From positions 1 through 64,000 of the forward strand of contig NZ_JADWYU010000140.1 in assembly GCF_016786325.1 (NCBI RefSeq): a DNA stretch of 64,000 nt. The letters run 5' to 3'. A model generated the notes under the pieces. The model ran no database searches. It was given only the letters and a program-made list of their open reading frames with translations, and had not been told where the DNA came from. Within the stretch, counting starts at the first letter, position 1. Each line of letters opens with the position of its first letter. Source of the stretch: Frankia nepalensis. Lineage in GTDB: Bacteria; Actinomycetota; Actinomycetes; Frankiales; Frankiaceae. This document shows positions 1 to 8,427 of this stretch, in pieces. The position numbers and the translations under genes are program-made.

Positions 1-461
1 ACCAGACACCCCCACCAGCGCGCAAGAACACCGACAGGCGCGAGCCTGCCCACGTCCAGTCCGCATTTCCGGTCAGCCCATGGGATCACCGGGCGAATAC
101 CCCACAGGCTATGACCCGATGTGGGCAGGGGAGTCGGATGAGCCCCTTGTCGTGGATCACGGTGGCTACCGCGCTGTCCCGAACCACGAGGCAGGACGAG
201 TGGAGCCTTCGGGGAGAAACAGCGGATCTGGCGCAGATCCTGTGCGGGCCAAGCCGGGCCAAGCCAAGCCGGCCCTGGCCAAGCCGGCCCTGGCCAAGCC
301 GGCCCTGGCCAAGCCGGGCCACCTCTTGATCGTCATTTGCTCGTGGATCTGGTCACCGCGACGCGGCGTTGCCCGTCGTTCCCCAAGCATCGGGCGATCG
401 TGACAAGTCCGGACCGGGCCCGCGCAAGATCTGCGCCAGATCCACTTTTTCGGCAGAACTC
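1..461. other. Gene-free left edge
   Basis: No coding frame here looks like a protein: the open frames translate to Arg/Gly/Pro-rich shadows of the 15-base repeat. Apart from the inverted and tandem repeats at 222-445 nothing is recognised. The left 200 bases may be the end of an intergenic region continuing outside the window. Confidence 0.4.
222..445. repeat. Inverted-repeat-bounded element with internal 15-bp tandem repeat
   Basis: Two 29-base arms at 222-250 and 417-445 are inverted copies of each other with three mismatches. Each arm carries a short palindrome of the form GATCTG-GCG-CAGATC or a one-base variant. Between them, about 250-322 is a tandem repeat of a 15-base unit (AAGCCGGCCCTGGCC) in three clean copies plus degenerate ones. 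The arms bound about 224 bp with no convincing gene. The structure resembles a miniature non-autonomous element or a repeat-type transcription-end structure behind the gene that ends at 462; no target-site duplication was identified. Confidence 0.5.
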
Positions 462-1958
462 CTAGCGCTGTTCGGCGAGGCCGGCGTAGGTGCGCTGGGT
501 GGGGACTCGTGGCGCCCGGTACGCGGGCTTGCGGGCCACCAGCGGGTGCTTGTCCTCACAGAACCAGCTCAGCAGCAGGAGGACCAGGTAGCCGACGACC
601 GGGTTGAGCAGGCTGCTGGACAGCACGACGTAGAAGAACAACAGGGTGCCGGACAGCACGAACGACGGCGAGCCGCGGACGAACGCGGTGGCCAGGAAGG
701 TGAGGAAGGCGAGACCCGCGATCACCCCGTACTCCAGGAGCAGCTTGGGTAGCAGCGCGTAGTTCAGCGGCAGTTGGGTCCTGGCGAAGTACTCGGCCGC
801 GTCCCGGTCGGACCAGCCGGGTCCGTTGCCGAACAGCGTGCGCTGCGGGCTGTCGGCGAGGTTGTCGTATGTCCGCTCGTAGGGGGTGACGAACCGCAGG
901 TTGCCGCTGGACTCGCTCGAGGAGGTCTCGGTCGCCCGGTCGGCGAAGATCTTGGCGGCCGGGGTGAACGACAGGATCCCGGCCAGGATCCCGACCACGG
1001 CCAGCGCGCTCAGCGTGAACTTGAGGCCCTTGTGGATGGCGAGCAGGACGCTGGCGACGCCGAGCAGCAGGATCCCGGTGCCGGACACCGTCGACAGGAT
1101 GGCCAGGATGAACAGCAGGACCCGCCACCAGGTGGTGCGGCGCAGCACCGAGACGACCAGGCCGACGGCCAGGAACTGGGAGGTGAACGACGGCTCCAGG
1201 CCGATGAAGGCGTTCGACTTGTAGAGATCGGAGCCGTAGCGCACCGGGTACGACGTGTTGAAGTTTTCCGCCAGGAAGTTCGGCGGCACGATGTCTTCGA
1301 TGATGTCGGTGTAGGTCCAGCCGGCCAGCTGGATCGCGAACTGGAGCACCGCCAGGCCAGCCAGGATCGACGTCATGATGACGAATCGGTCGAGCAGCCG
1401 CGGCAGGACAACCGTGCTGTGTGCCCGCGCCAGCCCCAGGCAGAACGGTGCGTAGGTGGCCAGCAGTAGCAGCAGCGAGTTCACCGAGGAGTTCGGCTCG
1501 CCCCGGCTGAACGAGACGAACGCGGCGAAGGCGCACACCGCCATCGCCACGAGATAGGCCCGGGTGCGCACCAGGTGGGTGCGCAGGGCGCCACGGGCCA
1601 GCAGCAGCGCCGAGCCGACGAAGAGGATCGGCAGCACGATCGGGACGCCGGTGCCCCCCATCGGCACCATGATCCGCTGAAGGAAGATCTCGCAGGCCAG
1701 CAGGATGGTGAGCATCCGTAGCGTCGCGCGGTCCGCCTCGGCGTCGCGGGCGGCAGCGTCTGGCGTCGGGATGACCCACGTCCGCGGGATGCGGGTGGTC
1801 AGCGTCGTCACCATGTCCGGCCGTCCGATCCCGACCTTGCGCGGTTTGCCACTGCCACTCCGTCGCTGTAGGCCGCTGCCGCGGTCTTTGTCGCCATCGG
1901 CCCGCGTCGCGTCGATCTTGCCTGCGGGCGTTGGTCCGGGGTGGTTCCCGACGGACAT
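462..1958 (-). CDS. O-antigen ligase / polysaccharide polymerase-like membrane protein
   Basis: A 498-residue polytopic membrane protein. The first 75 or so residues are polar and Arg-rich; after that come about ten hydrophobic segments (for example LPILFVGSALLLARGAL and FLTFLATAFV), with a large loop around NGPGWSDRDAAEYF, the arrangement of O-antigen ligase, Wzy and ExoQ-type proteins. Such proteins join or polymerise lipid-linked glycan units on the outer face of the membrane. It diverges from a secreted GH26-like hydrolase and sits beside a glycosyltransferase, a PIG-L deacetylase and nucleotide-sugar genes, so a role in exopolysaccharide assembly is inferred. The start is uncertain: the ATG at 1958 lacks a clear ribosome binding site, and an ATG at 1814 would give 450 residues. 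The family call rests on topology and context, not on a diagnostic motif. Confidence 0.75.
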   Translation of the reverse strand: MSVGNHPGPTPAGKIDATRADGDKDRGSGLQRRSGSGKPRKVGIGRPDMVTTLTTRIPRTWVIPTPDAAARDAEADRATLRMLTILLACEIFLQRIMVPMGGTGVPIVLPILFVGSALLLARGALRTHLVRTRAYLVAMAVCAFAAFVSFSRGEPNSSVNSLLLLLATYAPFCLGLARAHSTVVLPRLLDRFVIMTSILAGLAVLQFAIQLAGWTYTDIIEDIVPPNFLAENFNTSYPVRYGSDLYKSNAFIGLEPSFTSQFLAVGLVVSVLRRTTWWRVLLFILAILSTVSGTGILLLGVASVLLAIHKGLKFTLSALAVVGILAGILSFTPAAKIFADRATETSSSESSGNLRFVTPYERTYDNLADSPQRTLFGNGPGWSDRDAAEYFARTQLPLNYALLPKLLLEYGVIAGLAFLTFLATAFVRGSPSFVLSGTLLFFYVVLSSSLLNPVVGYLVLLLLSWFCEDKHPLVARKPAYRAPRVPTQRTYAGLAEQR

Positions 1959-2130
1959 CAGGGAACGAGTATCGACCCCGCCAAGTAGTTCACTCTATGC
2001 CGGTACCCGCCCTCTCCCGACAGCGGGGCCGTCCAGCTCGCGAGCTCCACAAGACCTGCCTGAGCGGGGAACCTTCTGATGGGTGGCCATCGTCATGTCG
2101 GGTGTCGGAGGCGTGCCCTGGTCGTCAAGT

Positions 2131-2140
2131 CTTACGTAAG
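2131..2140. promoter_or_regulatory. CTTACGTAAG palindrome, possible MerR-type operator
   Basis: A perfect 10-base palindrome, extended on the right to CTTACGTAAGGTGAG, lies in the divergent spacer between the membrane polymerase (start 1958 or 1814) and the hydrolase (start about 2276). CTTACGTGAGG occurs just upstream of the MerR gene start at 13298. The match suggests, but does not prove, a shared regulator. Confidence 0.35.
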
Positions 2141-2275
2141 GTGAGAGTGGCCGGGTCGGCCGGTGTATGCAAGGAAACCGGTGTACACGAGGAAATCGAG
2201 CGCGCTGGTGCCGCTGCCGGGACGTCGCGTAGCGACGTGCGGAGAGCCGTGGGCGTCGTCGTGAAGGGGTGGCAC

Positions 2276-3391
2276 GTGCGCCAAGGCGCGGATCTGGCCT
2301 CGGCCGGGCTGGTATCGAGAGCTGTCCCATCCGGCGGGCCGAGGCGGGTGGATCCCCCGTCCCGAGCGGCGACCGGGGCGCTCAGGCGCGTCTCGCGGTC
2401 GGGGCGCTCGGGGGTGGCGCTGGTCGCGCTGCTGATCGCGGTGACGGGCCTCGTCGCCTGCTCGGGCGGGTCCGACGACGACCCGGGCCCGGTGATCGAC
2501 GGGACGGGCGTCACCTGGGTCTCCGGCGCGAACGCGAATCATCCCGAGGACACGGAGCTGTGGCGGGAGTTCACCGGCCGGGACGTGGACCTGGCGATGA
2601 TGTTCGTCACGCGGAGCAGCTGGGACACCGTCGTGTCGCCGGAATGGCCGTTGAACGCCTACACCCCGGACAAGTGGCCCGGTCAGTTCTCGGTGGCGGT
2701 GCCGATGTGGCCGGTCCAGGACGGCCAGTACCCGCTGGGGAACGAGCGGGAGTGCGCGGCGGGGGAGTACGACGAGTACTGGGCGGAGTTCGGCCGGAAC
2801 CTGCAGAAGTACGGCCGTGGCGACGCGATCGTGCGGCTCGGGTGGGAGTTCAACGGGAACTGGTTCAAGTGGTATCCCGAGGATAGCGAGACCTGGGAGG
2901 AATGCTTCCGGCGCGAGGTGACCGCGATCCGCTCCACCGCGCCCGACGTCCAGATCGACTGGACGATGACCATGGGCCGGGACGAGATGCCCAACGGGGA
3001 CAACGTGTGGGCCGCGTACCCAGGTGACGAGTACGTCGACATCATCGGGATCGACTACTACGACATGTACCCGCCGAAGCCCACCCAGGAGACCTGGAAC
3101 AGGACGTGCGTCAAGCCGTCCGGGCTGTGCACGGTCGTCAAGGAGGCCCGCGCGCGCGGCAAGAAGTTCTCCGTGCCCGAGTGGGGGGTCGTCAGCGGCG
3201 AAGGCGGCGGTGGCGACAACCCGTTCTTCATCGAGAAGATGTACGAGATCTTCCACGCCAACGCGGACATCCTGGCCTATGAGGTGTACTACAACAACGC
3301 CGAGGAGGGGAACGTGCGGTCGTCGCTCGTCGGCCCGGTACTGAACCCCAAGTCGGCCAAGCGGTATCAGGAGCTCTTCGGCGCAGGCTGA
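2276..3391 (+). CDS. Secreted GH26-like glycoside hydrolase, lipoprotein
   Basis: The most likely start is GTG 2276, because AAGGGG at 2264-2269 lies six bases upstream; the open frame continues upstream without such a site. The 371-residue product has an Arg-rich N-region, a hydrophobic stretch and the lipobox LVAC with Cys62, so it should be a surface lipoprotein. The rest resembles beta-mannanase-type clan GH-A hydrolases: GWEFNG carries the likely acid/base Glu191 and VPEWG the likely nucleophile Glu302. The substrate cannot be read from sequence; beta-mannan, beta-glucan or the locus's own polysaccharide are all possible. A paralogue lies at 11504-12790, with the same WEFNG and PEWG motifs and a similar C-terminal half. 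Position next to a polysaccharide polymerase suggests trimming or release of the exopolysaccharide. Confidence 0.85.
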   Translation: MRQGADLASAGLVSRAVPSGGPRRVDPPSRAATGALRRVSRSGRSGVALVALLIAVTGLVACSGGSDDDPGPVIDGTGVTWVSGANANHPEDTELWREFTGRDVDLAMMFVTRSSWDTVVSPEWPLNAYTPDKWPGQFSVAVPMWPVQDGQYPLGNERECAAGEYDEYWAEFGRNLQKYGRGDAIVRLGWEFNGNWFKWYPEDSETWEECFRREVTAIRSTAPDVQIDWTMTMGRDEMPNGDNVWAAYPGDEYVDIIGIDYYDMYPPKPTQETWNRTCVKPSGLCTVVKEARARGKKFSVPEWGVVSGEGGGGDNPFFIEKMYEIFHANADILAYEVYYNNAEEGNVRSSLVGPVLNPKSAKRYQELFGAG

Positions 3392-3485
3392 GGCGTGGGC
3401 TGAGCGGCTGCCGCCAGATCGGGTGCTCACGGCCTTTCGGTACGCTCTTTGCGGTTATCGGGTCGGTCGGCGCGGAGGAGTGGCG

Positions 3486-4394
3486 ATGGACGGGTCCAGT
3501 GACGGTGGGGCCGCTCAACCGAGGAGCGTCGCGGCGGCGCGAGCGGCGGCGGTCGCGCGTCAGGTCCGTCCGGCCGCGCTGCGGGAGCGGGCGCTGCTGC
3601 CCGCGCGCTCGGCGTACCGGCGGGCGTGGATGCGCCGCGGCCGCGACATCACCCGGGCCATGACGCGGGCATCCTGTTTGGTCGTCGCGCCGCACCCGGA
3701 CGACGAGACGCTCGGCTGCGGTGTGTCGATCATGCGTAAGCGGGAGGCCGGCACCCAGGTCACCGTCGTGATCGTCACCGACGGCGCCGCGGCGGAGCCC
3801 GCGATCCTGCCGCCCGCCGAGCTGGCCGCGCTCCGCAAGGAGGAGGCGCGCCGGGCCGGGAGCCGGCTCGGGCTGCGCGCCTCCGACATCCGGTTCCTCG
3901 ACGTGCCGGACGCCACGGTGAGCGAGCGCCTCGACGAGGTCGCCGACCGGCTGGCGGAGCTGATCAAGGAGCTGGAGCCCGAGCAGCTGCTCATCCCGAC
4001 GTCCTGCGAGGGCCACCCGGACCACGACGCGACGAACGCGGCCGCGATCGAGGCCGCCAAGCGCGCCGGCTTCACCGGCCAGGTGCTGGAGTACGCGGTC
4101 TGGCTGTGGACGCACTGGCCGTGGACCCGCGGCTACGGCAGCGAGGGCTACAACTCCCGCCGGCTGCTGCGCGACCCGCTGACCCGGGTGCGAGAGGTGC
4201 GCCCGCTGCTGGTGGGCGCGAAGGGCTACCGTTCCCGCCAGGCCTACGCCCTGGCCGCGCACGGCAGCCAGGTCGGCCCGGCCGTCGGCGGCGGCGCGCT
4301 GCCGCTGTCCCTGCTCGCGGCGACCAGGACCCCGTTCGAGCTGTATCTGGAGGCGGGAGCGCTGGCCCACCTCGACTTCACGCCCGCCCACTAG
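3486..4394 (+). CDS. PIG-L (LmbE) family de-N-acetylase
   Basis: ATG 3486 is preceded by GGAGGAG at 3474-3480, five bases upstream, so it is preferred over the upstream ATG at 3423. The 302-residue protein has the zinc-binding signature PHPDDE near residues 69-74 and the second metal motif GHPDHDATN near 176-184, as in GlcNAc-PI, MshB and Mca deacetylases. Family members remove an N-acetyl group from amino sugars or sugar conjugates. No signal peptide is seen, so it is probably cytosolic. The downstream glycosyltransferase is on the other strand, converging on this gene. In this setting deacetylation of a GlcNAc-type precursor or glycan unit is plausible. It is distinct from the Mca copy at 44766, which has the mycothiol-type motif. 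Confidence 0.85.
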   Translation: MDGSSDGGAAQPRSVAAARAAAVARQVRPAALRERALLPARSAYRRAWMRRGRDITRAMTRASCLVVAPHPDDETLGCGVSIMRKREAGTQVTVVIVTDGAAAEPAILPPAELAALRKEEARRAGSRLGLRASDIRFLDVPDATVSERLDEVADRLAELIKELEPEQLLIPTSCEGHPDHDATNAAAIEAAKRAGFTGQVLEYAVWLWTHWPWTRGYGSEGYNSRRLLRDPLTRVREVRPLLVGAKGYRSRQAYALAAHGSQVGPAVGGGALPLSLLAATRTPFELYLEAGALAHLDFTPAH

Positions 4395-4547
4395 GGCGCG
4401 CCTCGGCGGGAGTCGCCGCGCCGGCGGGAGGACGGGCCGGTGCCGGTAGCGGGCCGGGCGGGCAGACGAGCCTCGGGTGGCGGCCGGCGATCACCGCCGA
4501 GGTGCCCGAGGCCCACCTGCCCGGCGGTGAGGGCCGTTCTGGACGGC

Positions 4548-5816
4548 TCAGCGCGTGTGGCTGGCGGCGGGCCTGTCCCGCCGGAAACGCGAGATGGCCT
4601 CGCGGTAGACCGCCTCCCGGTCCTGGGCGATCCGCAGTGGGTCGAGGCGGGCGGCGCCGGCCCGGCCGTTCGCCCCGACGGCCTCGGCCAGCCCGGGGTC
4701 GGTGAGGAAGGGCACGAGCGCGTCGGCGAGTGCCCCAGGGTCCTCCGCGGCGACGACCGTGCCGGCCTCCCACTCCCGGATGAACGGGGCGATGCCGGTG
4801 CGGGTGGTGGTGACGACTGGTCGGCCGGAGGCCATGCCCTCGACCGCGGCGATCGAGAAGCTCTCGAAGCGGCTGGGGACGGCGACCACTCGGGCCTGAC
4901 CGTAGACGTCGGCGAGCTCCCGCTGGCCGATGTGCCCGGTGAACACGACGGGCACGTCCAGCTCCTGTGCCCGCCGCTCCAGCCAGCGGCCCGTGGGCAC
5001 GCCGTCGATGTGCCCGGAGGGGCTGCCCGCGAGGATCAGCTTCGCGTCGACGCCCCGGGCCGCCAGCAGGGCCAGCGCGTCGAGCAGGACGTCGATCCCC
5101 TTGTTCGGCTCCAGCCGGCCGACCGTGGCGATCACCGGGCCGGTCCGGCTCACCGACGGCACGTCGAGCCAGGGAGTCGCGTCGAAGGGGTTCGGCACGA
5201 CCTTCACGTCCTGGCGGCTCAGCCAGCCGTAGGGGCGGACGGTGTCCACCAGCAGCTGGGACGGCGCGGTGACCATGGTCGCGTGGTCGGAGGTGATCCT
5301 GTCGAGCCGGTCGGCGATCCGGCCGCGCACCGACAGCTGCGGGCCGGTGAGCCGCAGCGTGAGCATGGTCGGGGCGTGCATGTGGACGACGATCGGGCAG
5401 GAGCGGTCGACGACCTGCATCAACGCCCGGGTCTCGCCGTCCTGCGTCTCGATCACATCCGGCTTGAGCCCCAGGCGGCGCAGGTACAGGGCGTAGGAGA
5501 ACGTGAGGCTTGCCCGCAGCGCCAGCGAGTCGCGCGGGTAGTTCGGGCCGGTGAGGTAACGGGCGTACTTGCCGAGGAAGCGGCTGACCGGCACGCGCAG
5601 CAGGGGGCGGCGGTGGACGTGCACACCGTCCACCTGCTCGTCGACGACCTTGTGTCCTTGCGCACAGATGACATGGACATCGTGGCCGAGCGTCGCGAGC
5701 GCCGAGGCAAGCACAGCGGTGTAGATGCCAGCGCCGTCCCAGACGACCGGCGGATACTGCTCACACAGAAACGTGACGAGCATCCGTCCGTCGTCGGAAG
5801 CGTTCTCTCGCTCCAT
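4548..5816 (-). CDS. GT4-family glycosyltransferase (group 1)
   Basis: The product begins around MERENASDDGR and then MLVTFLCEQYPP. ATG 5816 has GGAG about eight bases upstream; an ATG at 5831 and the longer frame to 5900 are alternatives. The 422-residue GT-B protein shows the N-terminal domain (VWDGAGIYTAVLASALATLGHDVHV with GAG loop), the hinge VPNPFDATPW, ATVGRLEPNKGIDVLLDAL, and the donor-binding E-x7-E region SRFESFSIAAVEGMASGRPVV, all typical of retaining GT4 enzymes using nucleotide-sugar donors. It probably adds a sugar to a lipid-linked intermediate of the local polysaccharide on the cytosolic side. A 190-base gap separates it from the SDR gene upstream, so it may have its own promoter or be the last gene of that operon. 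Confidence 0.9.
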   Translation of the reverse strand: MERENASDDGRMLVTFLCEQYPPVVWDGAGIYTAVLASALATLGHDVHVICAQGHKVVDEQVDGVHVHRRPLLRVPVSRFLGKYARYLTGPNYPRDSLALRASLTFSYALYLRRLGLKPDVIETQDGETRALMQVVDRSCPIVVHMHAPTMLTLRLTGPQLSVRGRIADRLDRITSDHATMVTAPSQLLVDTVRPYGWLSRQDVKVVPNPFDATPWLDVPSVSRTGPVIATVGRLEPNKGIDVLLDALALLAARGVDAKLILAGSPSGHIDGVPTGRWLERRAQELDVPVVFTGHIGQRELADVYGQARVVAVPSRFESFSIAAVEGMASGRPVVTTTRTGIAPFIREWEAGTVVAAEDPGALADALVPFLTDPGLAEAVGANGRAGAARLDPLRIAQDREAVYREAISRFRRDRPAASHTR

Positions 5817-6007
5817 GCGGCCGAACTCCATATCGCCGTGCGGGGCCTCCGTTGGACCACCGGTCAATGGACCACACCTCCGGCCAAGGCCGCATGTCAA
5901 CCCGGCAGTAGGTGGAGATTTGCGAGCAGATCGGCGGGTTAGTCGCGGCTGTAGGCGAAAGTCGGCTAGGTAACTCTACTGTTGTCCGCCGGCCGACACA
6001 CCTCGCG

Positions 6008-6748
6008 CTAGTAGCTCTTCTTCGCCGGCCGCAGGTGAATCTCGGTGACCTCGGCGCCGCGAGGCAGGCCGAGCACGCCGGCCACCACGTCGGCCACGTC
6101 GCCCGGCTGGACGAGCAGGTCGGGCGTGTAGGCCCGGCCTTCCTTGGCGAAGATGGCCTCCTGCCGGGGGGTCGCGGTGCGGCCGAGATGGATGCTGCAC
6201 ACCCTGATCCCGTCCGCGTTGACCTCCTGGCGCAGGCTGTCGGCGATCGCCCGCATCGCGTGCTGGGTCGCGGCGAACTGGCCGGCGTCCGCGCCGGCAC
6301 GCACCCCCTGCGACGAGTTCACGACCACCACGTCGCCACCGCCGGCGCGCAGCGCGCCCAGCAGTTCCTGGGTGAGGGCGTAGGGCGCCCGCACGTTCGC
6401 CGCGTACAGCGCGTCGAGGTCGTCGAGGGCGGCGTCGGCGTGCGGACCGCTGCCGTAGCCGCCAGCGCTGTGGACGAGCACGTCCACCCGCTGTCCGGCG
6501 AGCAGCCCGGCGACGAACGCGCGGCGCGACTCGTCGTCGGTGAGGTCGACCTGGGCCGGGACGAGCCGGCCCGGCCCGCTCGCCGGCTCGGCCGGCAGCG
6601 CGTCCAGGCGGGTCTTGTCCCGGCCGACCGCGGTCACCGTCGCCCCGTCGGCGACCAGCCGGAGCGCGACCGCCCGGCCGATACCGCTGGAGGCGCCCGT
6701 GACGACCGCCACCCGGCCGGCGAGCGGGAAGTCTCGCCCGGAGGTCAC
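6008..6748 (-). CDS. SDR-fold protein with altered catalytic motif
   Basis: GTG 6748 overlaps the stop of the upstream gene as GTGA, giving 246 residues. The N-terminus has the Rossmann signature VTGASSGIG, and the central VNSSQG carries the usual Ser, so the fold is a classical short-chain dehydrogenase. Where Y-x-x-x-K is expected, the sequence reads QFAATQHAM: Phe158 and Gln162 replace the catalytic Tyr and Lys. The codons TTC and CAG are clear in the DNA. Nearly all active classical SDRs need both residues, so this may be a non-catalytic or mechanistically changed member, for example a partner or epimerase-like protein. It is the last gene of the rfbF / DUF4910 / IspD-PhyH operon. A nucleotide-sugar or polyol step is inferred from context only. 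Confidence 0.85.
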   Translation of the reverse strand: MTSGRDFPLAGRVAVVTGASSGIGRAVALRLVADGATVTAVGRDKTRLDALPAEPASGPGRLVPAQVDLTDDESRRAFVAGLLAGQRVDVLVHSAGGYGSGPHADAALDDLDALYAANVRAPYALTQELLGALRAGGGDVVVVNSSQGVRAGADAGQFAATQHAMRAIADSLRQEVNADGIRVCSIHLGRTATPRQEAIFAKEGRAYTPDLLVQPGDVADVVAGVLGLPRGAEVTEIHLRPAKKSY

Positions 6749-8427
6749 CGGGAGGCCCCGTAGACCAGCATCGCGTCGGCCTTCGGCGGTACCTCGTCGT
6801 ATTCCAGGCACAGCTCCTCGGACAGGTGGGTGGTGGAGTCGGCGGCCTTCAGGTAATCACGCATGGTGGTGCCGGTGCACGCCGAGTCGACGTTGGGCGC
6901 CCCTACGTGCCCGACCACGTCGTCCAGGTGCACGGTGCGGAAGTCGACGCTGAACCGGGTGCGCCCCGAGGTGTTCGGCACCGACGAGTGCAACTGCTGG
7001 GCCGAGAAGATCAACGTGCCGCCCGAGGGCGCCACCACCCGCGTCTGCGGGAAGAGCTCGACCTCCTCCTGCGGCTTCGGCTGCACGCGGGTGTCGCTCT
7101 TGACGTGCGTGGCCGCCGACGCACGGTTGGTCGCGTTCCACTCGTAGTAATTGTACGTCTCGGAGCTGTTCTTCACCGGGTTGGTGAAGTACTTTGGGTG
7201 AAAAGCGAGTCCATTGTCCGGAACGATGTCAAATACCGGGAACCACCAGTTCAGCTGGCAGAACGGCGCCGAGTACCAGGTGTCCCGGTGCGGGTGGAAC
7301 GCGTAGGCGATGCCGGAGGTCAGGTAGTCGTCGCTGGTGGAGGTCCGCAGCCGCGGCACGTCGAAATACGTCTTCTCCGGGTCCGCTCCGTGCTCGATCA
7401 GCAGGTCGCGGATCAGCTCCTTGCAGCGGGGGTGGTGAATGAACCGCGGCTTGAACTCGGCGAGCAGCGCGGCGTACTCCTCCACCGGCATGTGGTACTG
7501 CGCCGTCTCGGGGTCGAGGTCACCGAACGCCTCGCGCACCAGCTCCCGGGTGAACTCGACGAACGCCACCGTCGAGGGCTTCGGCGCGTAGACGAACAGC
7601 TCGCCCGCGAACAGGCGGGCGCGCCGCTCGTCATCGGACAGCGGGGACTCGACCAGTACCGTGCTCATCAAACTCCCCCTCGGAGTCGACCGGCTCGTCC
7701 CGGCCGCGGCCAGCCGGCGCGCCATCGTGAGTTCTTCCGGCGTGGTGACGTGAATGTTCATGGGTTCGCCCGGCACCACCACCACCGAGGCGCCCAGGGC
7801 GGCCACCATGGCGGAGTCCTCGACGGCCAGCGTCGCGTTCCCGGCCTCCGACGGCACCGGCCCGCCTGTGGCCTCAGACGGCACCGCCGCGTCGGCGTGC
7901 GCGGCGCGCAGCAGGTCGGCCCGGAACGCGTGCGGGGTCTGCACCAGGCGGTGGGTCTCCCGGACCAGCGACCGCCCGGCGACGAGGCCCCCGGCGGGGC
8001 CGGCCGCGTCGTCCGCGGGGGAGACCTCCTTGACGACCTCGGTGAGGGGCAGACCGGGGACGGCCGCGTCCGCGCCGGCGCGGACGGCGTCGACCACCCG
8101 GCGGTAGAGATCCGTGCTGGCCAGCGGGTGCGCGGCGTCCGTGATCACGATGATGCCCGCGTCCGCGGGGACCGCCGCGAGCCCCGCCCGCACCGACTCG
8201 GCCCGGGCCGCCCCGCCCGCGGCCACCAGCACCCCCGCCGGCGGCCGCCAGCTGTCCATGAGCGCGGCCGGGAGCACCACGACCACCCCGTCGCTCACCG
8301 GCCCCGCGGCCAGCACCGGGTGCTCCAGCATCGGGCGCCCGGCCAGGTCGAAGAACTGCTTCGGCCCGCCGAACCGGGTGCCGCCACCGCCCGCGAGCAC
8401 CACCGTCCAGACCGCCGTCCCCGTCAT
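6745..8427 (-). CDS. IspD-like cytidylyltransferase fused in frame to PhyH-type Fe(II)/2OG dioxygenase
   Basis: ATG 8427 overlaps the stop of the DUF4910 gene as ATGA. Residues 1-253 form an IspD/TarI-type cytidylyltransferase: LAGGGGTRFGGPKQFFDLAG binds CTP. The usual DAARP is DAAHP and the usual NIK-x-T is NIHVTT, so the acceptor may not be methylerythritol phosphate. Residues 254-560 form a phytanoyl-CoA dioxygenase-like domain with the iron motif H-R-D in FHPHRD (about 380-382) and a distal His in QQLHSS (about 480) followed by Arg. No stop separates the domains, but ATG 7668 at the junction has its own ribosome binding site, and a one-base shift would create a TGATG stop-start overlap. 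So it may be one bifunctional protein, two coupled genes, or a sequencing indel in a run of five G. A role in making or hydroxylating a CDP-activated alditol or sugar is inferred. Confidence 0.8.
   Translation of the reverse strand: MTGTAVWTVVLAGGGGTRFGGPKQFFDLAGRPMLEHPVLAAGPVSDGVVVVLPAALMDSWRPPAGVLVAAGGAARAESVRAGLAAVPADAGIIVITDAAHPLASTDLYRRVVDAVRAGADAAVPGLPLTEVVKEVSPADDAAGPAGGLVAGRSLVRETHRLVQTPHAFRADLLRAAHADAAVPSEATGGPVPSEAGNATLAVEDSAMVAALGASVVVVPGEPMNIHVTTPEELTMARRLAAAGTSRSTPRGSLMSTVLVESPLSDDERRARLFAGELFVYAPKPSTVAFVEFTRELVREAFGDLDPETAQYHMPVEEYAALLAEFKPRFIHHPRCKELIRDLLIEHGADPEKTYFDVPRLRTSTSDDYLTSGIAYAFHPHRDTWYSAPFCQLNWWFPVFDIVPDNGLAFHPKYFTNPVKNSSETYNYYEWNATNRASAATHVKSDTRVQPKPQEEVELFPQTRVVAPSGGTLIFSAQQLHSSVPNTSGRTRFSVDFRTVHLDDVVGHVGAPNVDSACTGTTMRDYLKAADSTTHLSEELCLEYDEVPPKADAMLVYGASR
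7666..7683 (-). promoter_or_regulatory. Internal ribosome binding site and ATG of the dioxygenase part
   Basis: Read on the minus strand, AGGGGGAG stands five bases before ATG 7668, the first codon of MSTVLVESPLSDD. This allows the PhyH domain (307 residues, 6745-7668) to be made separately. In the neighbouring frame TGA at 7670-7668 overlaps this ATG by one base, the usual arrangement of coupled genes. Confidence 0.55.

Noticed and set aside
80-403. Small proteins with ALAKPALAKP or GQGRLGQGRL repeats
   Set aside because: They are only translations of the 15-base tandem repeat; no start signal.
462-1779. Second minus-strand frame overlapping the polymerase gene
   Set aside because: The product is Arg/Pro/Gly/Ala-rich without hydrophobic helices, unlike the real membrane protein in the other frame.
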